In this document: piece after piece, positions 1 to 10,590 of the stretch
How the letters are laid out: every line of letters starts with the position of its first letter
How positions within the stretch are numbered: the stretch's first letter is position 1
NCBI GenBank assembly: GCA_030710605.1
Contig: CP092868.1
Location: 33,680,685-33,744,684, forward strand
Reading direction: 5' to 3'
DNA from: Cordylochernes scorpioides
Taxonomy: Eukaryota; Arthropoda; Arachnida; Pseudoscorpiones; Chernetidae
Length of the DNA: 64,000 nucleotides
Position numbers and translations under genes: made by a program
The notes under the pieces: model-generated
Database searches by the model: none
The model's input: only the letters and a program-made list of their open reading frames with translations
Told to the model about the DNA's origin: nothing

Positions 1-981
1 GGTATTTTAAATGAATTATAGACATAAGCTTTGAGGACAATAGAAATACATATAAATAATGGTAAATATATTATAATTAATGGTATAGTTATATATAATG
101 GTATAATTAATTTATAACTCTTTATCATATTATCATTTTCGCACACCAATCTCACAAAGATAAAACTCAACCAAATATTAAGCGCAACGGGAAAAAAAAG
201 AAAGACATTACATAATGTCTTAAACAAATTTACCAGACGTCCTTCAAATACGCGACCCCAATAACTCAAAAAAAGCTTTTTTAACAATAAACCTAATTGA
301 AAATTAGCTTGGCAATAGATTTTTAACAACTTTAAACAGAGAGAGAAAAAAGAAAGAATTAAACGCATTATATATTTTTGTGTGTTTTGTGGTATTCCAA
401 ATTCAATTAGATGTTGAAGGAACATTAAGGAAACAAAAGATCTTGAGAAAGGATTCGAATGGGAACAGACAAAAGGACCTTGGGTTCACGCCAGGATCAA
501 TAAAGAAGGACGTGGAGTCATCCATCATTGGAGTAGATTTCTAACGAATGTCAACATCAATAAGGTCAAAAACTGTTTAGCTATGCTAATTCGAGATGTT
601 TATTCAACACTTATGTAAAAAAAAAACAAATATTCTTGGACAAACATCAAAAAGTTGCTAAATAAAATCCTAAAAAAAAAAAAGGTTTTAACAAGAAAAG
701 ATACGAATTTTTGACAATTCTTCTCTTTTCAATAAACTTTCCACATGACAGGTTTCAAGTTATGTAGTTTCTGGCACGCAAAGTTATTGTATGTTGGTCT
801 TTTTTTTAATTCTTTTTTACTTTTTGTTGTGAAGTTCTCTTATAGATGACCTTCAGAAATCTGATGTATTGGTTTCTTCTATTTCTTCTTCATGATGGAT
901 TTGTCCATCATACTTCTCCTGGAGGTTGCTTTTTTGATGAAAATATTGATTAATATAAAGGAATAACGCGATATCTATATA

Positions 982-1142
982 CAGTTAAATCTGTCTATAG
1001 CACCCCCTCTTGGGACTCACAAAAATAGGGTGATATAGAGAGGGGGTGCTATAGACGGGTCACTTTTAATGTAAATCGCATTGTATTACGTATTTAAAAT
1101 CGGGCGCTATAGAGAGGGAGGAGCTATAGACAGGTTTAACTG
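982..1142 (+). mobile_element. MITE-A, 161 bp, Tc1/mariner-pogo-like termini
   Basis: The element starts CAGTTAAATCTGTCTATAG and ends CTATAGACAGGTTTAACTG, so the termini are near-perfect inverted repeats. It is flanked by TA on both sides, the target duplication of the Tc1/mariner/pogo superfamily. It has no open frame and is a non-autonomous miniature element. The interior repeats the CTATAG motif with GAGAGGG-type blocks, giving a secondary hairpin. The partner copy at 63222-63382 shows that the insertion predates the split of the two duplicated blocks. Confidence 0.85.
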
Positions 1143-1189
1143 TATAATAAACGAATACATTAGAGCATGAAAGTTTATTTAACATATAA

Positions 1190-1420
1190 AACAAACTACT
1201 ACTATCCATACTGTGATAAAAAATTTTAGGAGGAGTTGGCTCATCAATGGTGTACCTTCGGTTTTGCCAATTTAATCTACCAGACCGCTTTCTAGAGCTC
1301 TAATACTGTATTGAACGATTCTACTTATATATGCTACACTGAAGGGTAGAATCTCAGAAATGGTTTTCAAGCAAACTATGTGAACATAAGCTTTTTAGGA
1401 CAATAGAATCAAATTAAATA
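1190..1420 (-). repeat. Interspersed repeat family R2
   Basis: One of at least eight copies of a family of roughly 240 bp marked by AATTTAATCTACCAGACCGC, GAGCTCTAATACTGTATTG and GAATCTCAGAAATGGTTTTC. The other end carries a CAGTAAGGACAGTAGAAGTT motif. No protein or tRNA-like promoter is apparent, and I do not recognise the family. Confidence 0.7.
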
Positions 1421-1769
1421 TTTGCATCGAGCAATTCTCTTCCGCAAACAATAAGGACAAGGCCAGTTAGGCATAAATTGAATATAAAGCAATAACACGC
1501 TATATTAATGTTATGATTAATTTAGAGATTGCATATATAGATATAAACCTAAATATATGAATGTAAACTAGCTTTATAAACCGAATTATTTACGGTATTG
1601 ATATAATTGAAATTTTTGATGATTTCTAAAATGTATTTAGAAGTATAATCGAAAAATCTCTTTTTAATCGAACATTTCCTATTTATTTTAGCGTCTTTTT
1701 TCTCACGTTGATGTGAATAAAGAAGATTAAACTCGATATATATATCGTTTCTGTTGATTTTTGATTATC

Positions 1770-2090
1770 TCTAGGATTATGCTATGGTAATGCAGTCGTG
1801 GTTAAAATCTTTTAGAGTATAATAAAAATAGGAAAGATCAAAAATAGCTTTAATTGAGCTTATAGAATATATAAAAACATAATTTGATAAAAGTACTGCC
1901 TGGCTTAAGGCGTGAGAATCAAAAAATGAAAAACTTATTTACATAATGTACAAAAGGTTTGATCAGGAAACAACAACAATGAATTTTTATAGGGGAAGCG
2001 TCTCCTCTGGCGGTCGATTTAGCAGAGTATTTGAATCTATGAAATATAATTTTAAATAAAATAATATTTTAATATAACATATATATATAT
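1770..2090 (+). repeat. Interspersed repeat family R1
   Basis: About 320 bp related to 20635-20950, 23745-24105 and, inverted, 62240-62600. Diagnostic motifs are TTATGCTATGGTAATGCAGT, TACTGCCTGGCTTAAGGCG and CTCTGGCGGTCGATTTAGC. No coding signal is seen. The only open frame, on the other strand, is AT-rich and not conserved between copies. The family is unidentified. Confidence 0.75.
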
Positions 2091-2756
2091 TTAAAATAAC
2101 AAATTCATTAAGAATCATATGAAAGAGCCTTTTTGAATTGATCTCGCCGAACATATGTGAAATAATGATTTTAAAGAGCAACCAAGTAAAAAGTACTCAA
2201 CAAATGCAAGATAGATCTAAGCCAAATATAAAGGCAGATATTAAGATCTATTGCTGCTCGAAAATGACAAAGTATATAGAAATAAAATTATTTTGAAGAT
2301 AGAGGTTGCCTGGCCTGGCATTCGTAGTTCGCAAAATATGATTTCTCGCTGAACATATGTGTCATAAATTTACATTTATTTGCTCTTGTAGAAGAATTGG
2401 CCCTATCTGAAAGCTTGAAAAGTAATAAAAAATAGGAAACTCATCTTCGTAGCCTGCGTTATATTGTAAAGTTAAAGAGATGGCTATACCATATTGATAT
2501 ATATGTGATCTGTTATTTATACAAGGAAATATCGAGTAGAGAGACAGGAGTAACTCAATCCTTGATGTCTCAACTTCACCGTTCAATGGATGTGTGTGTA
2601 TGATATCATGTAAACTTCCGTGTCGCCAATCCCGTAGTTGTTGCTTCCTTTGATTACTCTGTGTTTAATCCCTTATTGACACATCACTTCTTTTGACATG
2701 TCTAACTACTCAAATATGTTTCTTTTTATATATTTGCGTTACCAATAAACGACAAC

Positions 2757-3125
2757 AACAAAAAGGCTTTTATTAGGACCCATTGCCCTGTATGGATTCG
2801 CCATACAACAACAAAAGGCTTTTATTAGGGCCCATTGCCCTGTATGGATTCGCCATACAACAACAAAAGGCTTTTATTAGGGCCCATTGCCCTGTATGGA
2901 TTCGCCATACAACAACAAAAGGCTTTTATTAGGGCCCATTGCCCTGTATGGATTCGCCTTACAACAACAAAAAGGCTTTTATTAGGGCCTATTGCCCTGT
3001 ATGGATTCGCCTTACAACAACAAAAAGGCTTTTATTAGGGCCCATTGCCCTGTATGGATTCGCCATACAACAACAAGGCTTTTATTAGGGCCCATTTCCC
3101 TGTATGGATTCGCCATACAACAACC
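2757..3125 (-). repeat. 52-bp minisatellite made from a LINE 3' tail, about 7 copies
   Basis: The unit reads on the minus strand GGCGAATCCATACAGGGCAA, then TGGGCCCTAATAAAAGCC, then TTTTGTTGTTGTAT. That is a small GC hairpin, an AATAAA signal and a TTG tail, the same arrangement as the single-copy LINE ends at 7094-7175 and 56220-56320. A degenerate LINE C-terminus lies just beyond it (about 3260-3345). The partner array at 61010-61590 has about 11 units, so copy number differs between the two copies. Confidence 0.88.
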
Positions 3126-3259
3126 AAAATACTACAGTAATTTTTTTCTCCCTTTCCCCATGTGCACGTGAGCCTTTGTTTGAAAAGGGATTTATTTACA
3201 CATCTGTTCTAAAACTTTCCTCACTACTTCTTTTGTGTATTAATCTATTTACAATTGAT

Positions 3260-3345
3260 CTGTAGAAATTATAGAGTTCTATTGCTATATTTTTCTTTTC
3301 TGTAATAGTTCTCAGCGTCTTCAGTGGGTTGATAAATCTGCGATA
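3260..3345 (-). pseudogene. LINE C-terminal remnant (ISEKK-IAIEL type)
   Basis: The reverse strand carries the degraded partner of the fragment at 60812-60934. The strings coding for ISEKxxIAIELYNFY are still visible, but the frame is decayed. It lies upstream of the 52-bp array that grew from the same element's tail. Confidence 0.5.
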
Positions 3346-3409
3346 CAAAGAATTCAACCCAATATATTAATTAGTATAACGAATAAAGGCATTAAGACGC
3401 GAATATTTC

Positions 3410-3640
3410 TTTTTACAAATAAATCAAACTTCTACAGTCCTTATTACGATAAAAAAAAATATTGGGAAGACTTGGCTCATCGGTGGTTAACCCTCCCAGC
3501 AGTTTCACCAATTTAATCTATTAGACCACTTCTTTAGAGATCCAATACTGTATTGGATTATTCTACTTTTATATGCAACATTGAAGGGTGGAATCTTAGA
3601 AATGGTATTTAAGTAAAATATGGACATAGATGTCACACAC
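3410..3640 (-). repeat. Interspersed repeat family R2
   Basis: Copy with the motifs CTATTAGACCACTTCTTTAG, CCAATACTGTATTGGATT and AATCTTAGAAATGGTATTT. The partner copy is at 60500-60740. Confidence 0.7.
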
Positions 3641-3773
3641 ATAATAACATATTTTACAAGATTGAGAAAGTGGACATACCAAAATACTAAATTGCCTCTA
3701 AACGGATAAAAAAATCATAGATAAAAACTGTATCACATGTACAATACCTCGTATTTTGGTCTTGGAATAACTA

Positions 3774-3930
3774 CAGAAGACACTCATGGACAAAACTTAA
3801 GGAAGTAAAAAGTATTTAATGTTGCTGAAAGTCTGTTTTTTTTTTAAGGAGACAGAAGCAATTTTTTCCACACTTGGTTATCTCGTGTGTCTTAAATAAA
3901 GGTCACTGTGTATCAAATATCATTACATTC
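3774..3930 (+). mobile_element. MITE-E fragment, 5' part only
   Basis: Starts ACACTCATGGACAAAACTTA and runs through CTCGTGTGTCTTAAATAAAG to GTGTATCAAATAT, where the 76-bp terminal module would begin in other copies. That 3' module is missing here. The partner copy, inverted, is at about 60200-60350. Confidence 0.65.
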
Positions 3931-4354
3931 TTTTCAAATCGTAATTTACTGCATTTTTAACATTTTATTCTTTAAATATTTGCATCATGCCTGCGTACAT
4001 TCATGCTTTAATTGATTAAAAATTAGATTAGAGTTCCCCTGAATACCCTTTCTTTGTTCTTTGTTATAATGCAATGGCTAATTTGTTTGGTGGAAGGGGA
4101 GAGATTTTATATATACAGATATACTCATATAATTATATATTTCTGTCGTTCATTATTCTTTATATATGAATGTAAATCCCCTAATATATGTAAATATACA
4201 GATATGCATATAAGCAATTCGTCTTATACATTTTCTATTTTTCTCCTGTGGAAGGGCAGTAATACTTGAAAACTCGGCAAAATAATAAAAAACTGTAAGA
4301 AACCTTTCGCCTTATGATGTCGCGATTTTTATGAGTTTCTATATTGTCATTTGT

Positions 4355-4690
4355 TTAACCATGTTTTATAATCGGTCCCAAGCCCGGATGAAAAAGGAGG
4401 AGGGGGAGCAGTAACAAGCTCACTAAAAAAACTGGACTCAGCTGGCCCGGCTGATAGTACCTCGTAAGGGCTCCTAATCCAGGGATACAGGATGAGCAGC
4501 GTCTGTACTCCATGTTAGGAGAAGCTGTACATGGCATCTGTTCCTCATATCAGAGGCAGCCATTTCTTTTTGAGCTAAGTCAGCCTGCCACTGAGTAGTG
4601 CTCCCAGTCTTAATTAAAAAGGCAGACGCATTCTACTTCACACAGTCATGATGGTTGTCAAACAAGCTTGATACCCAAATATGATTGAAT
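4355..4690. pseudogene. Degenerate LINE 3' region
   Basis: The plus strand ends with a frame coding for KLDTQI followed by a stop, then GGAGATAAGAAAGAAGAA, which matches the 3' end of the LINE at 58864-59022 (KLDTLV, stop, GAAGAA tail). The minus strand has a 60-codon open stretch related to 59547-59753, but it has no recognisable domain and is interrupted differently in the two copies. I treat the whole block as decayed retrotransposon. Confidence 0.45.
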
Positions 4691-5090
4691 GGAGATAAGA
4701 AAGAAGAATAAGATGTTTTTAAATTATATTTTACGATTAATTTAAACAATTATATCAGTTTTTATAGTATTGTTTATATAGAAATTCTCATAGCAAATCT
4801 ATAAGAACAGATTGTTTAATGGAATATCGTGAGTTGGATATAGCTTTCTTCCAGTCTACTTTAAATAATAGCCGAGTGTTTATTTTAAGAATAAATTATT
4901 GATCAGCGTATTAAATATTTGTTTTAATCGATAAAGTTGGAGCTTAAATTGATTTTTGGATCGATTGTATTGATTCAACAATGGACCCTTGGAACGCCAT
5001 GGTTTTGCAAGGCTAATAATGGTATGAAAGTTCTCAATTTCTTCGTCAGAGATGCATTTGATTCAATATAGTATCTGCTGAAGGGCATAG

Positions 5091-5206
5091 TATACTTGTG
5101 ATAGGCAGTATTCTTACAGTACTAAGTGTAATCCTCAACCTGCAACCCCAAGACATATTATTGACTGTATTGACTCATCCATTGATGAGCTCTACTCTTC
5201 CCCGGC
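5091..5206 (+). pseudogene. LINE ORF2 C-terminus, zinc-knuckle fragment, 3'-truncated
   Basis: The frame reads YTCDRQYSYSTKCNPQPATP, then RHIIDCIDSSIDELYSS. The C-x(n)-C...HxxxC pattern is the zinc-binding knuckle at the C-terminus of reverse-transcriptase proteins of RNase H-bearing LINEs. After ADTI the coding sequence is replaced by the 55-bp repeat at 5207. The partner at 58864-59022 continues to the natural stop. There is a stop codon directly upstream, so only the tail survives. Confidence 0.65.
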
Positions 5207-5325
5207 AGACACCATCTCCCTCCTTCAGTGTCTTCCTCTACTGAGGGTGAGCCACATGGTCTCACCATATCTCTCTCCTTCAATGCTTTTCTCTACTGAG
5301 GGTGGGCCACATGGTCTCTCCATAC
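5207..5325 (-). repeat. About 55-bp tandem repeat, 2 copies
   Basis: Units on the minus strand contain GAGAGACCATGTGGCCCACC, CTCAGTAGAG and GAAGGAGGGAGATATG. The partner array at 58556-58767 has almost 4 units. Confidence 0.75.
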
Positions 5326-5449
5326 TTCCTCCGCCATCCTCTTCATCTCCTCGTAGGTGTGTCGTCTAGTCCACAACACCAGCTTTGGCAAACTGAGAAT
5401 ATATTGATATGCTATATTGAAGCGATTTATAATTTTAAAATGTAAAAGT

Positions 5450-5522
5450 TCTATTGCGGGATTTGAACCCAGGTCCCCTTCATTGAAAGTCAATAGTACA
5501 TACCACTACACCACGGATATAT
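5450..5522 (-). ncRNA. tRNA-like Pol III head (SINE or tRNA pseudogene)
   Basis: The minus strand has box A TGGTGTAGTGG (5503-5513) and box B GTTCAAATC (5460-5468); both match the Pol III consensus completely. The CTTTCAA loop resembles Glu-TTC, but the anticodon stem and acceptor stem do not pair, so this is not a functional tRNA. The box spacing is tRNA-like. The partner is at 58355-58428. Confidence 0.65.
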
Positions 5523-5934
5523 AAGCTATCGGGGAGTTGGGATTCTATATAAAGTAAACTCCGCGGCTAATAACAAATTCTATGGATGATGAACCATAAA
5601 TCAAACTCCACATTCTGGAACATCTTCACACCTTCGACAACATTTTATCGTGGTTTTAAAAAATGGTAAAATCGACAATGTGTTGATGGCAGGGAAGTTT
5701 TGGATGTCCTCCAGATATCTTAGATGGAATATAAAGATAACAAAGATGGTAGTCTTATCTGTTTGTTTTGCAACCTTCTTCGACATCATGGGATATTTTA
5801 ATAACTTTTTTTGTCCTTTTAATTCAAATTTTGTAAAAGAAGCTAAGAGAATTTTAACAGTTTGTGTGGAAAAACTTATAACAAATATTGTTATACCTAT
5901 TCGTGGGGTTTATATACTATAATAGAAAACTGAG

Positions 5935-5998
5935 ACAATGGGACCTAATGGAGATCGTTTAAACGACTTGGGGAATAAACAACAACAACAAAAGTAGT
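5935..5998 (+). mobile_element. LINE 3' terminus with CAA tail
   Basis: Contains the palindrome GTTTAAAC, then ACGACTTGGGGAATAAACAA and a CAACAACAACAA tail. A hairpin, an AATAAA signal and a short repeat tail are typical of the last bases of a non-LTR element. Only about 60 bp are recognisable. The partner, inverted, is at 57395-57460. Confidence 0.6.
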
Positions 5999-6362
5999 AA
6001 TTTAATACATTACGTAAAGACATATCTATACCTAATATGACCATAAAATGTGTAAGTCCATATTCTGGTGACACTATTTACAGTATTCTCTAGCATATGT
6101 AAGCGCTTTCGAGAAAATCTTATCTCTTTCACTATTCCCAATGCCATAATGTCTTATTGAGCCCCGAACAGGGAACTCTGAAATGTGGCTGACTAACGGG
6201 GCAATGGTACCCCACTTTCCATGGAGCAACAGAATCAGAAATAATCGATCCTTGCTACTGCGTCTTTGGACAAGACACCACCACCACTAATTGTTTTGTC
6301 CATGAGTGTATATATAGAGGTGTTGACAAAATTCCCATATTTACATATTTTCGCATATTTTA

Positions 6363-6554
6363 TAAAATTGTCCCTAAAGTTTGTGTTTTATTAAAACCTT
6401 GTTTTTCTTATTACTTGACGAATAATATTATTACGGCGAATATATAATAATACATAATACTTTATACATAATACAAAGACATTATACATAACGGCGAATA
6501 ATATTGGTATTTCAATTTTTTGCAAGTGTTTACGAACTTTTGGGAGAATCTTGT
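6363..6554 (+). mobile_element. MITE-F, mariner-like termini, degraded
   Basis: Ends resemble AAGGTTGTCCCAAAAGTTCG in inverted orientation: TTGTCCCTAAAGTTTG at the left and CGAACTTTTGGGAGAAT at the right. The interior holds repeated ATTCGCCGTAATAAT-like blocks. Related copies are at 31551, 47910 and 56851. Confidence 0.65.
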
Positions 6555-6774
6555 ATATACCATGTATCTATATCAGACGGAATGTATTAACAAAGACTTG
6601 TGTGTGTATTTAGCATGTATCTAATTATTTTAAATTAATCAGTATCATCATTGTAAATTACTCACTATCATTCCATAAAAATATTGCGGACTGTACATAT
6701 TTGCATATATTGACAATATGTCAATAGAATTATGTGAATTGTCATGGCCACATACAGATTCCCAAACTCAACCT

Positions 6775-7175
6775 CAGCATGGAACATCCTTGTCAACTGG
6801 TTCTGCTGTTCTTAATGCCAGAATACGAGGAACGGAATAAGATCTTTAAGAACATTATCCAAGTCTACGTGAACCCAGTTCAGCTAATCTGAATAATGCC
6901 CGAGAAAAAGTATATAGCAATAGAATTGTTTAACTTTCATAAAGCGTTAGAGAACAAGGTAATCTCTAAGAACTAAAATTACAGAACAATTTCCTTCCAT
7001 AGTTAATTTGTATAGTTATGTTGAATAATTTGATTTCCTTTTCATTTTCCCTTCTCTCCTTTGTTTATGTTTCTTTTTTCCTTTTCTCCATGAAAATGAT
7101 GTATGGCGAGTCCTTACAGGACGGAAATGTCCTAATAAAGCTGTTGTTGCTGTTGCTTAATGCCAGAATATCTTC
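6775..7175 (+). pseudogene. Degenerate LINE C-terminus, 3' UTR and TTG tail
   Basis: Decayed coding text related to the 97-codon frame at 56427-56720 (motif ISEKKYIAIELFNFHKALEN) is interrupted here by a stop after CAGCTAATC. The 3' UTR runs to GGCGAGTCCTTACAGGACGG, TCCTAATAAAGC and TTG repeats near 7175. That end has the same architecture as the 52-bp array unit at 2757, suggesting a related LINE lineage. Confidence 0.6.
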
Positions 7176-7199
7176 TTTTCAAAACTTTAGCAAAAATAT

Positions 7200-8394
7200 T
7201 TCATTCCAAAATGCATTGAATTATTATTTAAAAAGATTGATAACCTATAAATAATATAGATTCTGTTTGTATGTATAAGTTTTATAACTTTGTTGGGGTT
7301 CTAGTTGATATAATGGCAGAGTTCTCTACCTCATGTCCTAAATGAAAGCTTCAAGAAATAGAACCATCGGAGCTAATACAAAAATCAATATTTCTGGGCC
7401 AGAAATATCTCATCCCGAATTCTTTTTCTTTCAAAATATTTTTAGAGTAAAAAAAAAAAGATTGAAAATATATCCATCTGTTTTCCTATAATAGACTTTT
7501 AAAAAGTTAGGATTGTAATTAATTATATTTAGTTTTATCTTTATCACTGTATAATAGCGTCTTAATAGATTTATATAGTATATGTGTTTACAAATATCTC
7601 ACTATTGTTTTCGGCTGCAATCTGACGCATGCGTAGTTCGTTTCATTTTTATTATCATTGCGTGCTCACATAGTATGTCCTTCAGGTTCAGCAATCATTT
7701 TGACGTTATTTATTTTTCACTTGCGTTTTATAAATGATATTTGAAGATTTCATACATATTTGCATATTGTTGTTGTTAATGTTAATCAAATTGAGTTCAA
7801 CTTTTGATGACCATATGGACAAATATTCTCCAATTTAATCTGTTGGTCACTATCACTCACAGCTCATCTAGTGACCTTCTGGTAGCTTTTTTGACCTCTT
7901 CTAGCCAGTTTATTGCAGATCTTCCTCTCTTTCCTTCATTTTTCCCACAACATCAACATATTTTCTAAATTATTTGCTCTCATTATGTGTCCAAAGTTGG
8001 TCAGCCTTTGTTTACATGTTTACATGATTCTAGGGATCTAACAAGATTAAATACACGTAAAAAGAGCTAATATTCAAGTTTTAAATGATAATACAAGTAT
8101 TTAAGAGTTCGTAAAAGTCTATGAGCATAAGGAATGTTTACTGCTTGCATGATCAAAGTGCATTCATTGTTGAGTGTGTGTGTGTATGTAGTAACTATTA
8201 GAAATTAAAGAGATAACTAGTAGAAATATAGTTTATTTAGCAAATACCTTCTTCTGTCTAGTATGTGATTACTGATTAAGATGTAAAAGTAGGTTCATTA
8301 AATGGACATGGGTATATAAAACGAAATCATGGCTACACTTCAAATGCCTTTAAAGCTGAAAATCCTATATTGTCTATTAAATAATTTCAATATA
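7200..8394. other. No gene recognised
   Basis: AT-rich sequence with a partner in contig C (about 54990-56220, inverted). I see no frame with domain support, no tRNA and no clear element boundary. A short stretch near 7790-7990 recurs in C as an open but unrecognised frame. Confidence 0.6.
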
Positions 8395-8555
8395 CAGTTA
8401 AACCTGTCTATAGCGCCCCCTCTAGAGACTCACCAAAATAGGATGCTATAGACAGGTCACTTTTAATGTAAATCGCATCCTTCTACCTATTTAAAATCGG
8501 GCGTTATAGAGAGGGAGGCGCTATTTAAAGGGGGCGCTATAGACAGGTTTAACTG
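8395..8555 (+). mobile_element. MITE-A, present in this copy only
   Basis: Starts CAGTTAAACCTGTCTATAGC, ends GCTATAGACAGGTTTAACTG, and is TA-flanked. The corresponding point in contig C (about 54990-55005, TATATATTGAAGCTATTTAA) has no element, so this is a filled site opposite an empty site. Confidence 0.85.
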
Positions 8556-8559
8556 TATA

Positions 8560-9690
8560 ACTTAATAGATAATATATTTCTCACATATTTCAATGTTAAA
8601 AACTATGATCCATTTTCATTTTGTCTCAAATAAATCTAATTTATATAAATTATCCATATAAATTATTATGATTTTCTAATTAGTTTCAAATACTCTTATA
8701 AACCCACTTCCATATAATATTCAAATAAAAAAAACATAATAAATACATTTAAAAGATACAAATCGTTTGGCAAATTGATCAAAACAATATTTTGGCGCCA
8801 ATTTCAATAAAAAATGGCGGGAAAAAATTTTCAATCTGTGGAAAAACATTATTTTATTTTTATAACTTAATCCAAAAACATAAAAATGAAAAACATTCAA
8901 AGTCCATTAACAAAATTCTACTTTGATGTAAGTTTTCCCTAGCAGCATGTTGAAAAGTTACTCTTGACTGTATCAAGGGACAATCTGGTATAAAAAAAAT
9001 CTCTTTTGGGTTTAAAAAACAAAAGACTTTAAAAAGAGCAATAGGGAATACGAAGCATGTCTAACTTTAGAGATAAGAAAAACAGACATAGCTTGATATT
9101 TAAGATATATTCCTTTTGTTTTTTGGAAAACCAAGAAAAAAGTCGTTTTTAAAAAAGAAAATCAAAAGTTTAGCTAAAAGAAAGAAAATATCGATTCAAA
9201 AGAGGAAAAAAAGTTTGATCCATTTTTTCCCTTACTCCTCCACGCTTCAATAAAAATATCACATTTCTAAAAGGCGATGCCATAAAATTTATAATGAATT
9301 ATTTATGAGGCCTCCCACATCCGAATTTAAAAGTTTTATGTCCATAAATTTAATGCGCATTTTAATGACATTGGTTATGTTAGTTGTGTTTATTTTTTTT
9401 TAAAAGATGGAAGTAAAAACCTATAAAAGCTTTTTGCTTATGTTGAGTGACCAGTTATTTTAAGCATGGAATCCATTACAAAAAATATTAAATTTTCACT
9501 TTAGAAAACTTTTTCTTGGAAAAAAATATTTGATACAAAATAAAATCAGTTTTTTTCAATATATACTAACAGCCTATAAATCTAAGAAATACTCTTTTTG
9601 AATAATTTTTTACAGAACTTGGAGTAAATATCGAAATTTTATGTTAATCTTCTTTCTTCCATATTTTCAATATACGCAGTACGACTTAAG
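8560..9690. other. No gene recognised
   Basis: Very AT-rich, with many A and T homopolymer runs. It is matched by 53820-54985 inverted. A block at 9437-9600 (GCTTATGTTGAGTGACCAG onward) recurs in the same orientation at 52117-52280, so it is a dispersed repeat. Open frames here are AT-driven and differ between the copies. Confidence 0.55.
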
Positions 9691-9732
9691 CGCTTTTGTT
9701 TTCAATCACAAATCCTCTTTTTTTAAATAGAT

Positions 9733-9786
9733 TATATATATATATATATATATATTTTAGCAAATTAAAGGGGGGGGGGGGGGGTC
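9733..9786 (+). repeat. TA microsatellite and G homopolymer
   Basis: A (TA)n tract is followed 20 bp later by a run of about 15 G immediately upstream of the SINE head. In contig C the matching tract is shorter and interrupted. Confidence 0.85.
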
Positions 9787-9855
9787 GGTGGAAGGATGGT
9801 CTAAACCGTTGGGTTTTGACTTGTACGACCCGAGTTCGATTCCCGCATTGGGCAC
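9784..9855 (+). ncRNA. tRNA-like SINE head with Pol III terminator
   Basis: GTCGGTGGAAGGATGG begins a weak box A region, and GTTCGATTC is a perfect box B. It ends GGGCAC followed by TTTTT (9856-9860), a Pol III stop. The 5' end matches the head at 21217 (GTCGGTGGACGAGTGG), so both come from one tRNA-derived family. The stems do not fold as a canonical tRNA. The partner is at 53672-53750. Confidence 0.6.
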
Positions 9856-9884
9856 TTTTTCTGTTTAAAAAAAAAAAAATGCTT

Positions 9885-10085
9885 TAATGGCCCCCGATTC
9901 TTGCAAAAGTCCAACCCCACCAGCAAGTGCAAGTAACCAAAGGTGGCTCTGGCATATTTGTAAGTGCAAAGTCGAACTGCTTTTCACATGTGTAGACATG
10001 TGGTGCACTTACAGTAAAAGCAGTCGCTAAATACCCACCATGATTATCATGGCCTGTACCACGTGTACTAGGGGTAAGCAAAAAA
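9885..10085 (-). repeat. Interspersed repeat family R3
   Basis: Minus-strand copy with the motifs CTAGTACACGTGGTACAGGC, CATGATAATCATGGTGGGTA, ACTACATGTCTACACATG-like text, and AAGAATCGGGGGCCATT. At least five more copies occur (10195, 31803, 48262, 53195, 53445). Internal dyads CACGTG and ATGATAATCAT are conserved. No coding capacity. Confidence 0.7.
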
Positions 10086-10194
10086 AAAAAATTAAAGATA
10101 AAAAATAAATATTTTATTAATGCCGAGGTGTCTTTTAAAGATAATTTTTGAAAAATCTTTGGTCACATTATTCCGACAATACATTCATAGATAA

Positions 10195-10345
10195 AACTTA
10201 AGGAAGTTGTACCTTTTTAGCAAAGTCGAACTGTATTTCATTTGTGTAGACATGTAATGCACTTATAGTAAAGGCAGTCGCCTACTTCTACCCACCATGA
10301 TTATCATGGTATGTAACACGTGTACTAGGGATAAGCAAAATAAAA
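10195..10345 (-). repeat. Interspersed repeat family R3, partial
   Basis: A shorter second copy beside the first, truncated before the ATCGGGGGCC block. It starts next to a MITE-E-like TIR stretch, CATAGATAAAACTTAAGGAA, at about 10186. Confidence 0.6.
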
Positions 10346-10590
10346 AGTATTATCTATAGATGGCACGTTATTGCTTTGTATTAAGTACATATGTAAATTA
10401 GTACGTCTGCCTCACCTACAGAGAGAACCATTCCAGACAGTGAAATGATCTTCAAGAACTTTCCTAATCTCTTATCTTAAGAAAGAAGAAGGTTTAAGAA
10501 TAAGGAAATCGCTGTAATATATGTTATATATGTAATATGTTTTAATTTTGCTACATTATTATTTTTTACTTATCCTTGTATTAGTCTAAA

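Noticed and set aside
5450..5522. Functional tRNA-Glu gene
   Set aside because: Boxes are good but the acceptor and anticodon stems do not pair.
5650..5922. 90-codon frame, partly conserved at 57943-58152, as a small gene
   Set aside because: The shared part (SFATFFD.MGYFNNFFCPFN...) is lost on one side by indels in the partner copy. AT-rich, no known domain. Conservation is explained by the copies being alleles or duplicates.
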